From contig OZ241740.1 of assembly GCA_965200975.1 (NCBI GenBank), positions 620,001-684,000 on the forward strand: DNA of 64,000 bases, read 5' to 3'. The notes under the pieces are model-generated. The model was given only the letters and a program-made list of their open reading frames with translations. It was not told the origin of the DNA and made no database searches. Below are positions 1 to 8,028 of the stretch, piece by piece. The DNA comes from S5-327 sp965200975. Its GTDB lineage: Bacteria; Chloroflexota; Dehalococcoidia; Lucifugimonadales; Australimonadaceae. The stretch's first letter is position 1; the number at the start of each line of letters is the position of its first letter. Both the position numbers and the translations under genes were made by a program.

Positions 1-1
1 C

Positions 2-1183
2 GCGATGGCGCATCCGGCGCAGCCGGAGCGCCAGGCGCAAGGAGCGCTCGAGGCGCTGCACCGCCTGCAGGGTTACCTGCAGGAGGTGAGCGGCCTGCCC
101 AGCGCGAGTCTTGCGCCGCTCGCCGGCGCCCAGGGCGAACTCGCCGGCGTGCTGACCATCCGCGCGGCGCTCGACGCCCGCGGCGAGAGCGGCCGCCGCA
201 AAATGCTCATCCCGGACACCGCCCACGGCACCAACCCGGCCTCGGCGGCGATGGCCGGCTTCCACGTCGTTTCCATCGCATCGACTCCGGAAGGCGACAT
301 TGACCTCGACGTTCTGCGCGCAGAGGCGGGCCCCGACCTGGCCGGCGTGATGTTCACGCAACCCACGACGCTCGGGCTGTTCGACCGCAACGCGATAGAG
401 ATGTGCGAGATTGTGCACGCCGCCGGCGGCTACGTGTACGGCGACGGCGCCAACACGAACGCGCTGCTCGGCAGGGTGAAGCTTGGCCGGCTCGGGTTCG
501 ACGTAGTGCATATGAACCTGCACAAGACGTTCTCAACGCCGCACGGAGGAGGAGGTCCCGGCGCCGGGCCGATCTGCGTGTCGGCGGAGCTCGCCCCGTT
601 CCTCCCGGGGCCGATCGTGGCGCTGCGCAACGGCGGCGACTCGCCGGCGTACGGCCTGGAGATGCCCGAGCGCAGCATCGGGCGCATCGGCGGAGCGCAA
701 GGCAACTTCGGCGTTCTCATTCGGGCGCTTACCTACATCACGCTGCTCGGACGTCAGGGGATGCTGGACATCAGCGGCAGCGCAGTGCTGAACGCCAACT
801 ACTTGCTTGCGCGACTGCGCGGCCTCTACGAATTGCCGTACGACCGTTCGGTGATGCACGAGGTGGTGTTCTCCGCCCGCAAGCGCGCGGGGGCGAGCGC
901 GCTCGACGTGTCGAAGCGCCTGCTCGACCACGGCTTCCACGCGCCCACGATGTACTTCCCGCTCGTCGTCCCCGAAGCGCTGATGATCGAGCCGACCGAG
1001 ACCGAATCGAAAGAGACGCTCGACGCGTTTGTCGAGACGCTTCGCCGTATCGACGCCGAAGCCGCGGAGGACGAGAACTTCCTGAACGGCGCGCCCTACG
1101 AAACGCCGATGTCGAGGCTGAACGAGGCGCAGGCCGCGCGGCGTCCGCAACTGCGGTGGCGTCGCCCGGAAGCAGCCTCCTGA
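2..1183 (+). CDS. gcvPB: Glycine dehydrogenase (decarboxylating) subunit 2, C-terminal part (cut by window edge)
   Basis: This is the C-terminal subunit of the split P-protein of the glycine cleavage system. It uses PLP to decarboxylate glycine and passes the aminomethyl group to the H-protein lipoyl arm. The frame is open to the left edge, so the true start lies outside; about 393 residues are visible against roughly 480 in the family. The PLP-lysine motif NLHKTFSTPHGGGGPG is present, with the Lys encoded at 524-526. The HGTNPASAAM motif near residue 75 and the C-terminal FPLVVPEALMIEPTETESK stretch are also typical of GcvPB. The other gcv genes presumably lie upstream. The next gene starts 165 bp downstream and has its own promoter-like sequence. 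Confidence 0.95.
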   Translation, partial: AMAHPAQPERQAQGALEALHRLQGYLQEVSGLPSASLAPLAGAQGELAGVLTIRAALDARGESGRRKMLIPDTAHGTNPASAAMAGFHVVSIASTPEGDIDLDVLRAEAGPDLAGVMFTQPTTLGLFDRNAIEMCEIVHAAGGYVYGDGANTNALLGRVKLGRLGFDVVHMNLHKTFSTPHGGGGPGAGPICVSAELAPFLPGPIVALRNGGDSPAYGLEMPERSIGRIGGAQGNFGVLIRALTYITLLGRQGMLDISGSAVLNANYLLARLRGLYELPYDRSVMHEVVFSARKRAGASALDVSKRLLDHGFHAPTMYFPLVVPEALMIEPTETESKETLDAFVETLRRIDAEAAEDENFLNGAPYETPMSRLNEAQAARRPQLRWRRPEAAS

Positions 1184-1230
1184 GAGCAGCCTCCTGAATC
1201 GCGCCAGCGCCGACGTCCCCTCACCCTGCC

Positions 1231-1267
1231 GCTATCCCGAGTCAACTCGTCAACTCTGAACAGCTCC
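1231..1267 (+). repeat. Dispersed intergenic repeat, family B, copy 1
   Basis: A 37-nt stretch begins GCTATCCCGAG and ends CTCTGAACAGCTCC. Related copies lie at 3283-3314, 14053-14090 and 48239-48269, all in gaps between genes. The shared core is GCTATC-CGCG-CAACTCATCAAC-CTGAACAGTT with substitutions. Function unknown; it lies just upstream of the peroxiredoxin promoter candidate. Confidence 0.5.
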
Positions 1268-1283
1268 CCTTTCCCTCGCGTTC

Positions 1284-1312
1284 TTTACTCGCGCGGGAGC
1301 GCAGGCTAGGAT
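1284..1312 (+). promoter_or_regulatory. Candidate sigma70-type promoter of the selenoprotein peroxiredoxin
   Basis: TTTACT (1284-1289) and TAGGAT (1307-1312) are 17 bp apart, matching the consensus at 4/6 positions each. The transcript would have a leader of about 30 nt before the AGGAGG ribosome binding site at 1337-1342. Called from consensus and position only. Confidence 0.35.
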
Positions 1313-1348
1313 AGTTGCGCTCCAACCTATTCCGACAGGAGGCCCCAG

Positions 1349-1810
1349 ATGCTCGAAACCGGCCAGACCGCTCCGGAGTTCACACTCGTGAGCCACGAGG
1401 GCGAAGAGGTGTCGCTCAGCCAGTTCAAGGGCGACAAGTGGGTGGTGCTGCACACGTTCCCGGCAGCATTCACAGGCGGCTGAACCAACCAGACCGCATC
1501 CTTCAACCGTGCGTTGAAGTCGTTTGAAGAGAAGAACGCCCAGCTGATCGGCCTGAGCGTCGACTCCCGCCATGCGCTGCGGGTTTGGTCGAACTCCCTC
1601 GGCGGCGTGCGCCACCCGCTGCTGTCGGACTTTTGGCCGCACGGGGCAGTGCTGGACTCCTACGGGATACTGAACTCGCAGGTGGGTATGCCGCAGCGTT
1701 CGGTGATGATCATCGATCTGGAGGGAGTCGTGCGGCACACCGAGGTCCATCAGGGCACGCTGCCCGATCCGGAGGCGGTGCTGGGAGTGCTGGAAGGGCT
1801 GCAGGGTTAG
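1349..1810 (+). CDS. Selenocysteine-containing 1-Sec peroxiredoxin (AhpE-like); UGA at 1481-1483 read as Sec45
   Basis: This thiol/selenol peroxidase should reduce hydroperoxides in the cytoplasm. The frame runs 153 codons from ATG 1349 (AGGAGG at 1337-1342, 6-nt spacing) to TAG 1808-1810, interrupted only by an in-frame TGA at codon 45. That codon is exactly the peroxidatic position: P38-AAF-T42-GG-U45 fits the family motif PxxxTxxC. Homology continues past the TGA: SDFWPHGAV (93-101) and Arg117 match the AhpE subfamily. No cysteine exists anywhere in the protein, so a plain stop or Cys loss would leave no catalytic residue, and no resolving Cys is present. A 7-bp hairpin after the TGA fits a bacterial SECIS. 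A strong terminator follows. No selA, selB, selC or selD is in the window. The alternative is a pseudogene with a nonsense mutation, which the hairpin and intact downstream frame make unlikely. Confidence 0.88.
1501..1519 (+). promoter_or_regulatory. SECIS-like stem-loop for UGA recoding in the peroxiredoxin
   Basis: A perfect 7-bp stem, CTTCAAC (1501-1507) with GTTGAAG (1513-1519), closes a 5-nt loop CGTGC. The loop has G at its second position (1509), 25 nt after the TGA at 1481-1483. Bacterial SECIS elements typically have a small apical loop with G in the first two positions, about 16-37 nt after the UGA. The stem is inside the coding frame, as expected for bacterial selenoproteins. Confidence 0.75.
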
Positions 1811-1832
1811 GCCTCCGCAATCAGCCATGCGC

Positions 1833-1874
1833 AAACGGGGCCGCGCCGCGCAGGCGGCGGCCCCGTTTCTTGCG
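1833..1874 (+). terminator. Rho-independent terminator after the peroxiredoxin
   Basis: AAACGGGGCCGC (1833-1844) pairs perfectly with GCGGCCCCGTTT (1857-1868) around a 12-nt loop, followed by TCTTGC. It ends the peroxiredoxin transcript and overlaps the most upstream possible ATG of trmI (1827), which argues for the later trmI start at 1887. Confidence 0.8.
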
Positions 1875-1886
1875 CGCGAAGAAGCT

Positions 1887-2723
1887 ATGAGCACGAACGA
1901 CGAAGCGATACGCAACCGCGCTCCGTTCGCCGAAGGCGACACCGCGATGGTCTACGACCGGCGGAACCGCCGGTACCGGATTACGCTCGCGCCCGGCGCG
2001 CTCATCGAAACCCACCTCGGCTATGCGCGCCACGACGATGCGCTGGGCCGGAGGGAGGGCTTCTTCCTCGTGACGAACAAGGGACATCGCCTCTTTGTGG
2101 CGCGTCCGTCGTTTGCCGACGCGGTGAAGGAGCTGCCCCGGCAGAGCCAGGTGATCTACCCGAAAGACCTTGCCGCGCTGCTTTTCCATGCCGACATCTA
2201 CCCCGGCGCCAGGGTCATCGAGGTCGGATTGGGCTCCGGGGCTGCGTCGTCGGCGCTGCTGCGGGCCATAGGCCCGGAGGGCAGCCTCGTGACGTACGAG
2301 GTGCGCGCCGAGATCATCGAGGCTTCTCGCCGCAACGTGAGCGAGCTAGCGCCCGGGGCGGAGAATCACCGCATCGTCGTCGCCGACGCTTACGCCGAGG
2401 GCGTCGGCGACTCGGAGTCCGACCGGTTGGTGGCCGACGTTCCCGAGCCGTGGCGGCTGCTCGCCGCAGCCGCCGACGCGCTGCGTACGGGGGGCGTTTT
2501 CGCCGCGTATCTGCCGACGGTGCTGCAGACGCATGAGTTCGTGATGCGTCTGAGCCGCGATAGCCGGTGGCATATGCCGGAGACGGTCGAGCTGCTGGAG
2601 CGCAACTGGCGCTTCTCGGAGACGAGCGCCCGCCCGGACCACCGGATGGTGGGGCACACGGGCTTCATCACTACGGCGCGCCGAACCGAGCCGCCGCCCG
2701 CCTACGAGGGCCCCGAAGCGTAG
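1887..2723 (+). CDS. trmI: tRNA (adenine-58-N1)-methyltransferase TrmI
   Basis: This AdoMet-dependent enzyme makes m1A58 in the tRNA T-loop, usually as a homotetramer. The class I methyltransferase motif VIEVGLGSGAASSALL gives the AdoMet-binding loop. The later DVPEPW motif corresponds to the D(M/V)P(D/E)PW active-site motif of the TrmI family. A small N-terminal beta domain (about residues 1-70) precedes the Rossmann fold. The start at 1887 (protein begins MSTNDEAIRN) gives 278 residues, the usual family length. The upstream ATG at 1827 would lie inside the terminator hairpin. The gene ends 36 bp from the convergent nuoA. Confidence 0.88.
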   Translation: MSTNDEAIRNRAPFAEGDTAMVYDRRNRRYRITLAPGALIETHLGYARHDDALGRREGFFLVTNKGHRLFVARPSFADAVKELPRQSQVIYPKDLAALLFHADIYPGARVIEVGLGSGAASSALLRAIGPEGSLVTYEVRAEIIEASRRNVSELAPGAENHRIVVADAYAEGVGDSESDRLVADVPEPWRLLAAAADALRTGGVFAAYLPTVLQTHEFVMRLSRDSRWHMPETVELLERNWRFSETSARPDHRMVGHTGFITTARRTEPPPAYEGPEA

Positions 2724-2758
2724 CGCTCTGTTCGGGAGGGGCTTGGAAGGGCGCCCGC

Positions 2759-3211
2759 TTACGCGGCGGACTTATCGAGGGCGTCGAGCGAGGGCGCCTG
2801 AGACTCGGACGGGAGGGCGGAGGGAAGGGTTTCGTCCCACTCCATGCCCCCACGTTTCCACTCGTAGGCCCAGCCGGCCATCATTACGGCGGAGAAGAAG
2901 AGGATGGCTGCGAACGCCGACCATCCGAGCGCGCCGGCCTGGGTCGCCCACGGGAAAAGGAAGACTACCTCGACGTCGAACAGCAAGAAGAGGAGAGCAA
3001 ACCGGTAATAGCGCACGTTGAAGCGCTGCCACCGCCCGCTCTCTTGCTCCATCCCGCACTCGTACGGCTCGTACTTGAGAGGGTTGCGGCGGACGGGCCG
3101 GACGCGGATGAGCGAGCTGAGCTGCGAGAGCAGCAGCACGCTGGCGGGGATAACCACCGCCACAGCCGCAAGCATAAGGATGAGTCCGTATTGGCGCAGG
3201 TAGTCTTCCAT
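2759..3211 (-). CDS. nuoA: NADH-quinone oxidoreductase subunit A
   Basis: NuoA is a small membrane subunit of respiratory complex I, with three transmembrane helices, next to the quinone site. The conserved loop after helix 1 is visible (YEPYECGMEQ with its invariant Cys), followed by RFNVRYYRFALLFLLFDVE, a hallmark of the family including the acidic pair in helix 2. Length is 150 residues against a usual 115-150, with a longer acidic C-terminus. nuoB and the other subunits are not next to it. The 35 bp downstream run into convergent trmI, so nuoA is separate from the rest of the nuo genes, which must lie elsewhere. Confidence 0.95.
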   Translation of the reverse strand: MEDYLRQYGLILMLAAVAVVIPASVLLLSQLSSLIRVRPVRRNPLKYEPYECGMEQESGRWQRFNVRYYRFALLFLLFDVEVVFLFPWATQAGALGWSAFAAILFFSAVMMAGWAYEWKRGGMEWDETLPSALPSESQAPSLDALDKSAA

Positions 3212-3282
3212 AACGCATTCGGCTCCACCGGAGCAGATTCATCCTATGGAGCGGAGCGCGCGCGCGTCAAGCGGCAAAGCAC

Positions 3283-3314
3283 CGCGCGCCGCCTCATCGA
3301 CTCTGAATAGTTCC
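3283..3314 (+). repeat. Dispersed intergenic repeat, family B, copy 2 (degenerate)
   Basis: CGCGCGCCGCCTCATCGAC followed by TCTGAATAGTTCC resembles the copies at 1231, 14053 and 48239. It lies between nuoA and tRNA-Ser. It is the most diverged of the four copies. Confidence 0.35.
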
Positions 3315-3367
3315 GGCGGCGCCGTCCGAATGCGCCGAACGGGCTGGGTTTGGTATCCTGCTCACGG

Positions 3368-3460
3368 GGAGGGATCGCATAGTGGCCTAGTGCGCCCGCC
3401 TGCTAAGCGGGTTGGGGGTGATGAGCTCCCTCGCGGGTTCGAATCCCGCTCCCTCCGCCA
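3368..3460 (+). tRNA. tRNA-Ser (GCT anticodon)
   Basis: The acceptor arm GGAGGGA (3368-3374) pairs with TCCCTCC (3450-3456), followed by discriminator G and an encoded CCA (3458-3460). The anticodon stem CCCGC/GCGGG holds the loop CTGCTAA, anticodon GCT, reading AGC/AGU serine codons. The long variable arm expected of a class II tRNA is present, and the T arm GCGGGTTCGAATCCCGC is canonical. A TATCCT -10-like hexamer lies at 3354-3359. Confidence 0.97.
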
Positions 3461-3482
3461 CCTCATACGGAGCGCAAGCGTC

Positions 3483-3599
3483 ATGGGCGCGTTTACGGTC
3501 AGAGCGCGCGTCGTGGGCGTGAATGGGCTCACGGAAGAGGTCAGCGCCCTCGTGGATACGGGCGCGACGCGTACGTCGCCGCCTGCAAGCTTTATGTGA
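3483..3599 (+). pseudogene. Remnant of a retropepsin-like aspartyl protease
   Basis: A 38-codon ORF contains the clan AA active-site motif LVDTGAT at codons 28-34, in the N-terminal position usual for small bacterial retropepsin-like proteins of about 110-120 residues. It stops 7 codons after the motif. The second half of the fold, with the flap and closing strand, is missing, and miaB begins 15 bp later. It is most likely a truncated, inactive gene left between tRNA-Ser and miaB. A functional micropeptide cannot be excluded. Confidence 0.55.
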
Positions 3600-3614
3600 G
3601 CGACTGAAGGGGCT

Positions 3615-4928
3615 ATGCCTAGCTACTACATCTGGACTGTCGGATGCCAAATGAACAAGGCCGACTCCGAGCGTATGGGCGCCGGACTCGAACAGCTCGG
3701 CCTTGAATGGAGCGGCAACCCTAAGACCGCCGACGTTATCGTCCTCAACAGCTGCGTTGTTCGTCAGCAAGCCGAGGACCGCGTGGTGGGCATGCTCACC
3801 TCGCTCAAACCGTGGAAGCAGCACAATCCCGACAAGACGCTTGCGCTGATGGGCTGCATGGTCGGCCCCAAAGCCGACGACCTGCGCAAGCGCTACCCGT
3901 ACGTCGATGTCTTTATGCAGCCGCAGCAGTTCGAGCCGCTCATTCGGATGGTCGGGGACAAGATAGGCGTCGATCCGGACGGCTGCGTAGGCCCGCTCGT
4001 GCCCGGGCATCCGTCGGTTACGACGCATGTGCCCATCATCCACGGATGCGACAAGTTCTGCACGTTCTGCATCATTCCGTACCGGCGCGGGCGCGAGGCC
4101 TCGCGTCCTGTGGCCGAAGTGGTGGAGGAGTGCCGAATGCTCGCCGCGCGCGGCGTGCGCGAGGTGACGCTGCTCGGCCAGAACGTCGACTCCTACGGCC
4201 ATGACTTGCCGGGCGCGCCCGACCTCGCCGACTTGCTTGAGGCTGTGCATGAGGGGGCTGCGGAGCTCGCGCGCATCCGCTTCCTCACGTCGCACCCCAA
4301 CGATATGAGCGACCGCATCATCAAGGCGGTCGCGGATCTCCCGCGCGTGATGGAGAACATCAACCTGCCCTTTCAGGCTGGCAATGACGAGGTGCTAGCC
4401 GCGATGCGGCGCGGCTACACGAATGCGCAGTACCGCGAACTCGTCGCCCGCATCCGCGAGGCCATCCCCGGCGTCGCAATGGTCACCGACCTCATCGTCG
4501 GCTTTCCCGGCGAAACGGAGGCGCAGTTCGAGGACACGCTCGCAATGGTGGAGGATGTCCGATTCGATAAAGTGCACGCGGCGATGTACTCGACGCGCCC
4601 CAACACGTTCGCCGAGCGCAAGCTGCCGGACGACGTGCCGCACGAGGAAAAGCGCCGCCGGCTGCAAGCGATCGACGCGGCGCAAGAGGCGATACTCGCC
4701 GACATCAACACCGGCTACTTCGGCGCGCCGCAGGAAGTGCTGGTCGATGGCCGCAACAAGGGTCGCTGGCAGGGGCGCACGCGCACCGACAAGCTAGTGT
4801 TCTTCGACGACCCGGACGACGGCGCCCCCGTCGCCCTCGGAGACGTGCTGTCCGTGCGCATAACCCGCACGACGCCGTGGTCGTTGCAAGGTCGCGTTCG
4901 TGGCGCGCTAGCTGCGGGACTGGCCTAG
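3615..4928 (+). CDS. miaB: tRNA-2-methylthio-N6-dimethylallyladenosine synthase
   Basis: MiaB is a radical-SAM methylthiotransferase that converts i6A37 of tRNAs to ms2i6A37. The N-terminal UPF0004 domain has the three auxiliary-cluster cysteines Cys11, Cys47 and Cys81. The radical-SAM cluster motif CDKFCTFC has Cys145, Cys149 and Cys152, followed by the typical PYRRGRE. The C-terminal TRAM domain covers about residues 370-430. The full length of 437 residues is normal. The start ATG has a GAAGGGG ribosome binding site. It stands alone, with 141 bp before nadC. Confidence 0.96.
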   Translation: MPSYYIWTVGCQMNKADSERMGAGLEQLGLEWSGNPKTADVIVLNSCVVRQQAEDRVVGMLTSLKPWKQHNPDKTLALMGCMVGPKADDLRKRYPYVDVFMQPQQFEPLIRMVGDKIGVDPDGCVGPLVPGHPSVTTHVPIIHGCDKFCTFCIIPYRRGREASRPVAEVVEECRMLAARGVREVTLLGQNVDSYGHDLPGAPDLADLLEAVHEGAAELARIRFLTSHPNDMSDRIIKAVADLPRVMENINLPFQAGNDEVLAAMRRGYTNAQYRELVARIREAIPGVAMVTDLIVGFPGETEAQFEDTLAMVEDVRFDKVHAAMYSTRPNTFAERKLPDDVPHEEKRRRLQAIDAAQEAILADINTGYFGAPQEVLVDGRNKGRWQGRTRTDKLVFFDDPDDGAPVALGDVLSVRITRTTPWSLQGRVRGALAAGLA

Positions 4929-5069
4929 CAGGCTTCTCCCTGGCTTGCGGCGCGGCCTATCCCGGTAGCAAGCGCAGCAAGCTGCGTGAACCATTTCACA
5001 ATCACCCCCTTGCCTCGCCGTAGAATCGTCTCATAGCCCGTAACGATCTCGTGGCGCGAGGCGATTGCT

Positions 5070-5924
5070 ATGCTGCACCGATGGCCCGGCACTATCCAGC
5101 TTATCCACATGGCGCTGACGGAGGATGAGGTCGCGTACGACCCCACGTCGTCGCTTCTGCCTGACGACCTGATGTCGGAAGCGCTGATGATGCCGAAAGC
5201 AGACGGCGTGCTCGCGGGCGTGGATGTCGCCCTCGAAGTGTTCCGGCAGGTGGACCCCGGTCTCGAGACCGCGCGCCTGGTGGACGACGGCTCGCCGGTC
5301 GAGCGCGGAATGCGCGTTGCAGCCATCCGCGGACGAATGGCGAGCATTCTCCGCGCCGAGCGCGCAGCCCTGAACTTTGTGCAGCGCATGAGCGGCGTCG
5401 CTACTGCTACGAACGAGTTCGTCCGCAAGGTCGAGGGCTTGCCGGCGCAGGTGATCGACACGCGCAAGACCGTTCCGGGCTGGCGCTTGCTCGACAAGTA
5501 CGCTGTGCGGATGGGCGGCGGCCACAACCACCGTATGAGCACCGGCGACGGGATTCTCATCAAGGACAACCATATCGCCGCTATGGCGACGCGCGGCGAG
5601 AGCATGGCCGCGCTGATCCAGCGAGCCAAGCGCGAAGCCGCGCACACCATTAGGGTCGAGGTGGAGTGCGACACGCTCGAGCAGGTGCGCGAGGCTGTCG
5701 ATGCGGGTGCCGACATTATCCTGTTCGACAATATGACGCCGGAGCAGATGCGGGAGGGCGTCGATATCTGCCAGGGCCGCGCCCTCACCGAGGCGTCCGG
5801 CGGCATCACGATAGAGAATGTGCGCGAGGTCGCCGAGACCGGCGTCGATCTGCTCTCCACCGGCTCGGTGACGCACTCGGTGAAAGGGCTCGACATCAGC
5901 CTGGAAGTGCGTCCGAACGGGTGA
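5070..5924 (+). CDS. nadC: Nicotinate-nucleotide pyrophosphorylase (quinolinate phosphoribosyltransferase)
   Basis: NadC joins quinolinate and PRPP to give nicotinate mononucleotide, CO2 and PPi in de novo NAD synthesis. Family motifs include LNFVQRMSGVAT, the arginine/lysine substrate loop DTRKTVPGWRLLDKYAV, GGGHNHRM and KDNHI, then the EVE and DNM barrel motifs. Length 284 residues. A later ATG exists at 5109, but the helix IQLIHMALTED is needed by the fold, so the first start is kept. It overlaps the next gene by GTGA, so the two are probably translationally coupled. Confidence 0.96.
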   Translation: MLHRWPGTIQLIHMALTEDEVAYDPTSSLLPDDLMSEALMMPKADGVLAGVDVALEVFRQVDPGLETARLVDDGSPVERGMRVAAIRGRMASILRAERAALNFVQRMSGVATATNEFVRKVEGLPAQVIDTRKTVPGWRLLDKYAVRMGGGHNHRMSTGDGILIKDNHIAAMATRGESMAALIQRAKREAAHTIRVEVECDTLEQVREAVDAGADIILFDNMTPEQMREGVDICQGRALTEASGGITIENVREVAETGVDLLSTGSVTHSVKGLDISLEVRPNG

Positions 5925-7213
5925 GCAGGCTTCGCTTCGGTCTGCTGACCGCAGGACTGCTGGGCGTCGCGGGGTGCCTCGGCGCCGACCCTTCGCCCGT
6001 CGTCCCGCAACCCTCCGGCCATCAGCGCATCGTCTTCGTCGGGCAGCGCTTCGACGTCGGTACCGTCCGGAGCGACGGCAGCGGCCTCGAACCCTTCATT
6101 GGCGGCGGCGCCGGCGGGAGCCTCGCTACGCTTGCCTCGTTCCGCGGGCAGCAGGCCGAAACAGTCCGCTATACATGGCCCGTCTGGTCGCCCGATGGAG
6201 AGCGCGTCGCCCTCTCGCGCGTTCCCGGCCTCGGGGAAGACTCGGTCGCCGGTCTCGTCGTGGCGAGCGCCGACGACAGCTCCGCCGAGCGGCAGATCCA
6301 CGAAACGCGCCAAGGCGCGCTCAGCCTCATCGCCCCGGGCGCTCCCCACTACGCATTCTGGGCGCCTGACTCGCGACTCCTGTCCTTTGTGGGGCCACGC
6401 GCTCCCGGCCAGGGACTTGGCCTCTTCTCTGCGGATCCGGACGGCGGGCAGCCCCACGAGATTGCAGCCGACGCTCCCCTGTATCACGTCTGGTCTCCCG
6501 ACGGAACGCTCATGCTCGTTCACCGGCGTCAACAGCTGCTGCTCTACGATTCCCGCGACCACTCCACGCGTAACCTCGGCGCAGATTCGTTCCGGTATCG
6601 CGCGCCGGCATTCAGCCCGGACGGGGAGCGTATCGCCTACGTTGTCGATGAAGGCGGCACAGGCAAGCTCGTCGCCTCCAGAGCCGACAGAACCGACCGT
6701 GTAACGCTGATGGAGATCCCCGGCGAGGCCGCCTTCGCCTGGTCGCCTGCCGGCGGACGCATCGCAGTCGCGACCAGGCAACTTTCAAGGCCGCTCTACT
6801 CCGAACTGTACGTTGTGGACGAGGACGGATCACGCGCCCCCGAGCTGCTTGCGTCCGGCGACACCGCCGCCTTCTACTGGTCGCCGGACGGCTCGCGGCT
6901 TGCACGCGTCACGTATGCGGACGACGGCCTGGCGTGGCATACCGTCAGCCCTGCCGGCGAGACGCGGTTTCTCACGAGCTTCACCCCCACTACGGACTTC
7001 CTCACGCATCTCCAATTCTTCGACCAGTTCGCGCCGTCCCACCTCGTATGGTCGTCCGATTCTACGAAGCTGACGTTCGCAGGCGAAATCGAAGGCGCCG
7101 CCGAGGGCAGAAGCGCCTCGCAGGTATGGGTGGTGGACGCCGTCGGCGGCGATGCCCCGCGTCCGGCCGCCGCCGGACGGCTCGCTTTCTGGATCCCTTC
7201 CTCTGTGGAGTGA
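5921..7213 (+). CDS. TolB-like beta-propeller lipoprotein
   Basis: The protein is 430 residues from a GTG start that overlaps the nadC stop by 4 bp. It has a lipoprotein signal peptide: basic SRLR, hydrophobic LLTAGLLGVAG, then Cys18 in the lipobox VAGC. The mature part contains about seven WD40-like/PD40 blades, each with a WSPDG-type turn (WSPDGERVA, WAPDSRLLSF, WSPDGTLML, FSPDGERIAYV, WSPAGGRIAV, WSPDGSRLARV, WSSDSTKLTF). This predicts a surface-anchored beta-propeller for protein or ligand binding. No link to NAD synthesis is visible, so the coupling to nadC may be incidental. Function unknown. Confidence 0.8.
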   Translation: MSRLRFGLLTAGLLGVAGCLGADPSPVVPQPSGHQRIVFVGQRFDVGTVRSDGSGLEPFIGGGAGGSLATLASFRGQQAETVRYTWPVWSPDGERVALSRVPGLGEDSVAGLVVASADDSSAERQIHETRQGALSLIAPGAPHYAFWAPDSRLLSFVGPRAPGQGLGLFSADPDGGQPHEIAADAPLYHVWSPDGTLMLVHRRQQLLLYDSRDHSTRNLGADSFRYRAPAFSPDGERIAYVVDEGGTGKLVASRADRTDRVTLMEIPGEAAFAWSPAGGRIAVATRQLSRPLYSELYVVDEDGSRAPELLASGDTAAFYWSPDGSRLARVTYADDGLAWHTVSPAGETRFLTSFTPTTDFLTHLQFFDQFAPSHLVWSSDSTKLTFAGEIEGAAEGRSASQVWVVDAVGGDAPRPAAAGRLAFWIPSSVE

Positions 7214-7253
7214 GGGGAATGGGGGAATGAGAAGGATGAAGCGGCGGCGGGCG

Positions 7254-7928
7254 TCACCGCGCCAGCGCCGCCGCCACCTCTGCGAAAGAGGCGTCGGCCA
7301 GCGATTCGAGCCGCAGGTCGGCGTGATCGAGCGACATCCGGGCTGTGAGAGGGTTGGGCACGGCCACGCAGCGCATCCCCGCCGCTTTGGCCGCGGCGAC
7401 CCCGTGCGGCGAGTCTTCGATGGCGAAAGCCTCGTGCGGTTGCGTGCCGAGCCGCGCCAGCGCGAGCGTGTACAGCTCCGGGTGAGGCTTGGTCTGCTGC
7501 ACGTCCTCGCGGACGCACACCGCATCGAACGATTGCAGAAGACCGAGACGCTCGAGGTGGCCCTCGACCCAGGCGCGGGATGAACTCGAGGCGACGCCCA
7601 GCCGCAGACCGGCCTCCCTGGCGCCGCGAATGTGTTCGCCGACGCCGTCGCGCATCGGCAGCGTCTGCGACAGCTCCCGGTGCATTGCGCGGGCGCGCTC
7701 GCGCAGGGCGTCGCGGTCGACGGCGCTTCCAATCGCGGACTCGAGATAGTCGCAGACCGGGTCGCGCCCGCCGGCGCCGCCCCGGCCGATGACGTCCTCC
7801 CAAACCGAAATCGGCAGCGGCAAGCCGAACTCCGCCAGGATGGTCTCGTAGGAGTTGAAGATAGGCTGCTCGGTTTCGACGATCAATCCGTCGAGGTCGA
7901 AGACGACAGCGCGAAAGGGATGGCTCAC
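7254..7928 (-). CDS. HAD-superfamily hydrolase (beta-phosphoglucomutase/phosphatase-like)
   Basis: The N-terminal motif FDLDGLIVETE (nucleophile Asp11, acid/base Asp13) defines a haloacid-dehalogenase phosphatase or phosphomutase. A helical cap (about residues 17-90) follows. Motif II (ASSS) and the Lys of motif III (KPHPELY) come next, and the acidic motif IV is IEDSPHG. Length 224 residues. It is closest to the subfamily I group that includes PgmB and GPH-type phosphatases; the substrate cannot be read from sequence. It converges with the upstream lipoprotein gene. Confidence 0.85.
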   Translation of the reverse strand: MSHPFRAVVFDLDGLIVETEQPIFNSYETILAEFGLPLPISVWEDVIGRGGAGGRDPVCDYLESAIGSAVDRDALRERARAMHRELSQTLPMRDGVGEHIRGAREAGLRLGVASSSSRAWVEGHLERLGLLQSFDAVCVREDVQQTKPHPELYTLALARLGTQPHEAFAIEDSPHGVAAAKAAGMRCVAVPNPLTARMSLDHADLRLESLADASFAEVAAALAR

Positions 7929-8028
7929 ACGCTAATGATACACACGCCATCTCCGGCTTGCGTCTGCATAAGCGCGCAGCGCTCCCTCCCGCTCGACAGC
8001 TATACTGCCGCCCGGCAAAGGAGGAGCT

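Noticed and set aside
3483..3599. TGA at 3597 as a second selenocysteine codon
   Set aside because: It does not sit at a Cys position of the protease fold, there is no SECIS-like hairpin, and no family homology continues downstream.
4925..6781. Long minus-strand ORF opposite nadC and the beta-propeller gene
   Set aside because: Composition is typical antisense translation of GC-rich genes, and the + strand genes carry clear family motifs.
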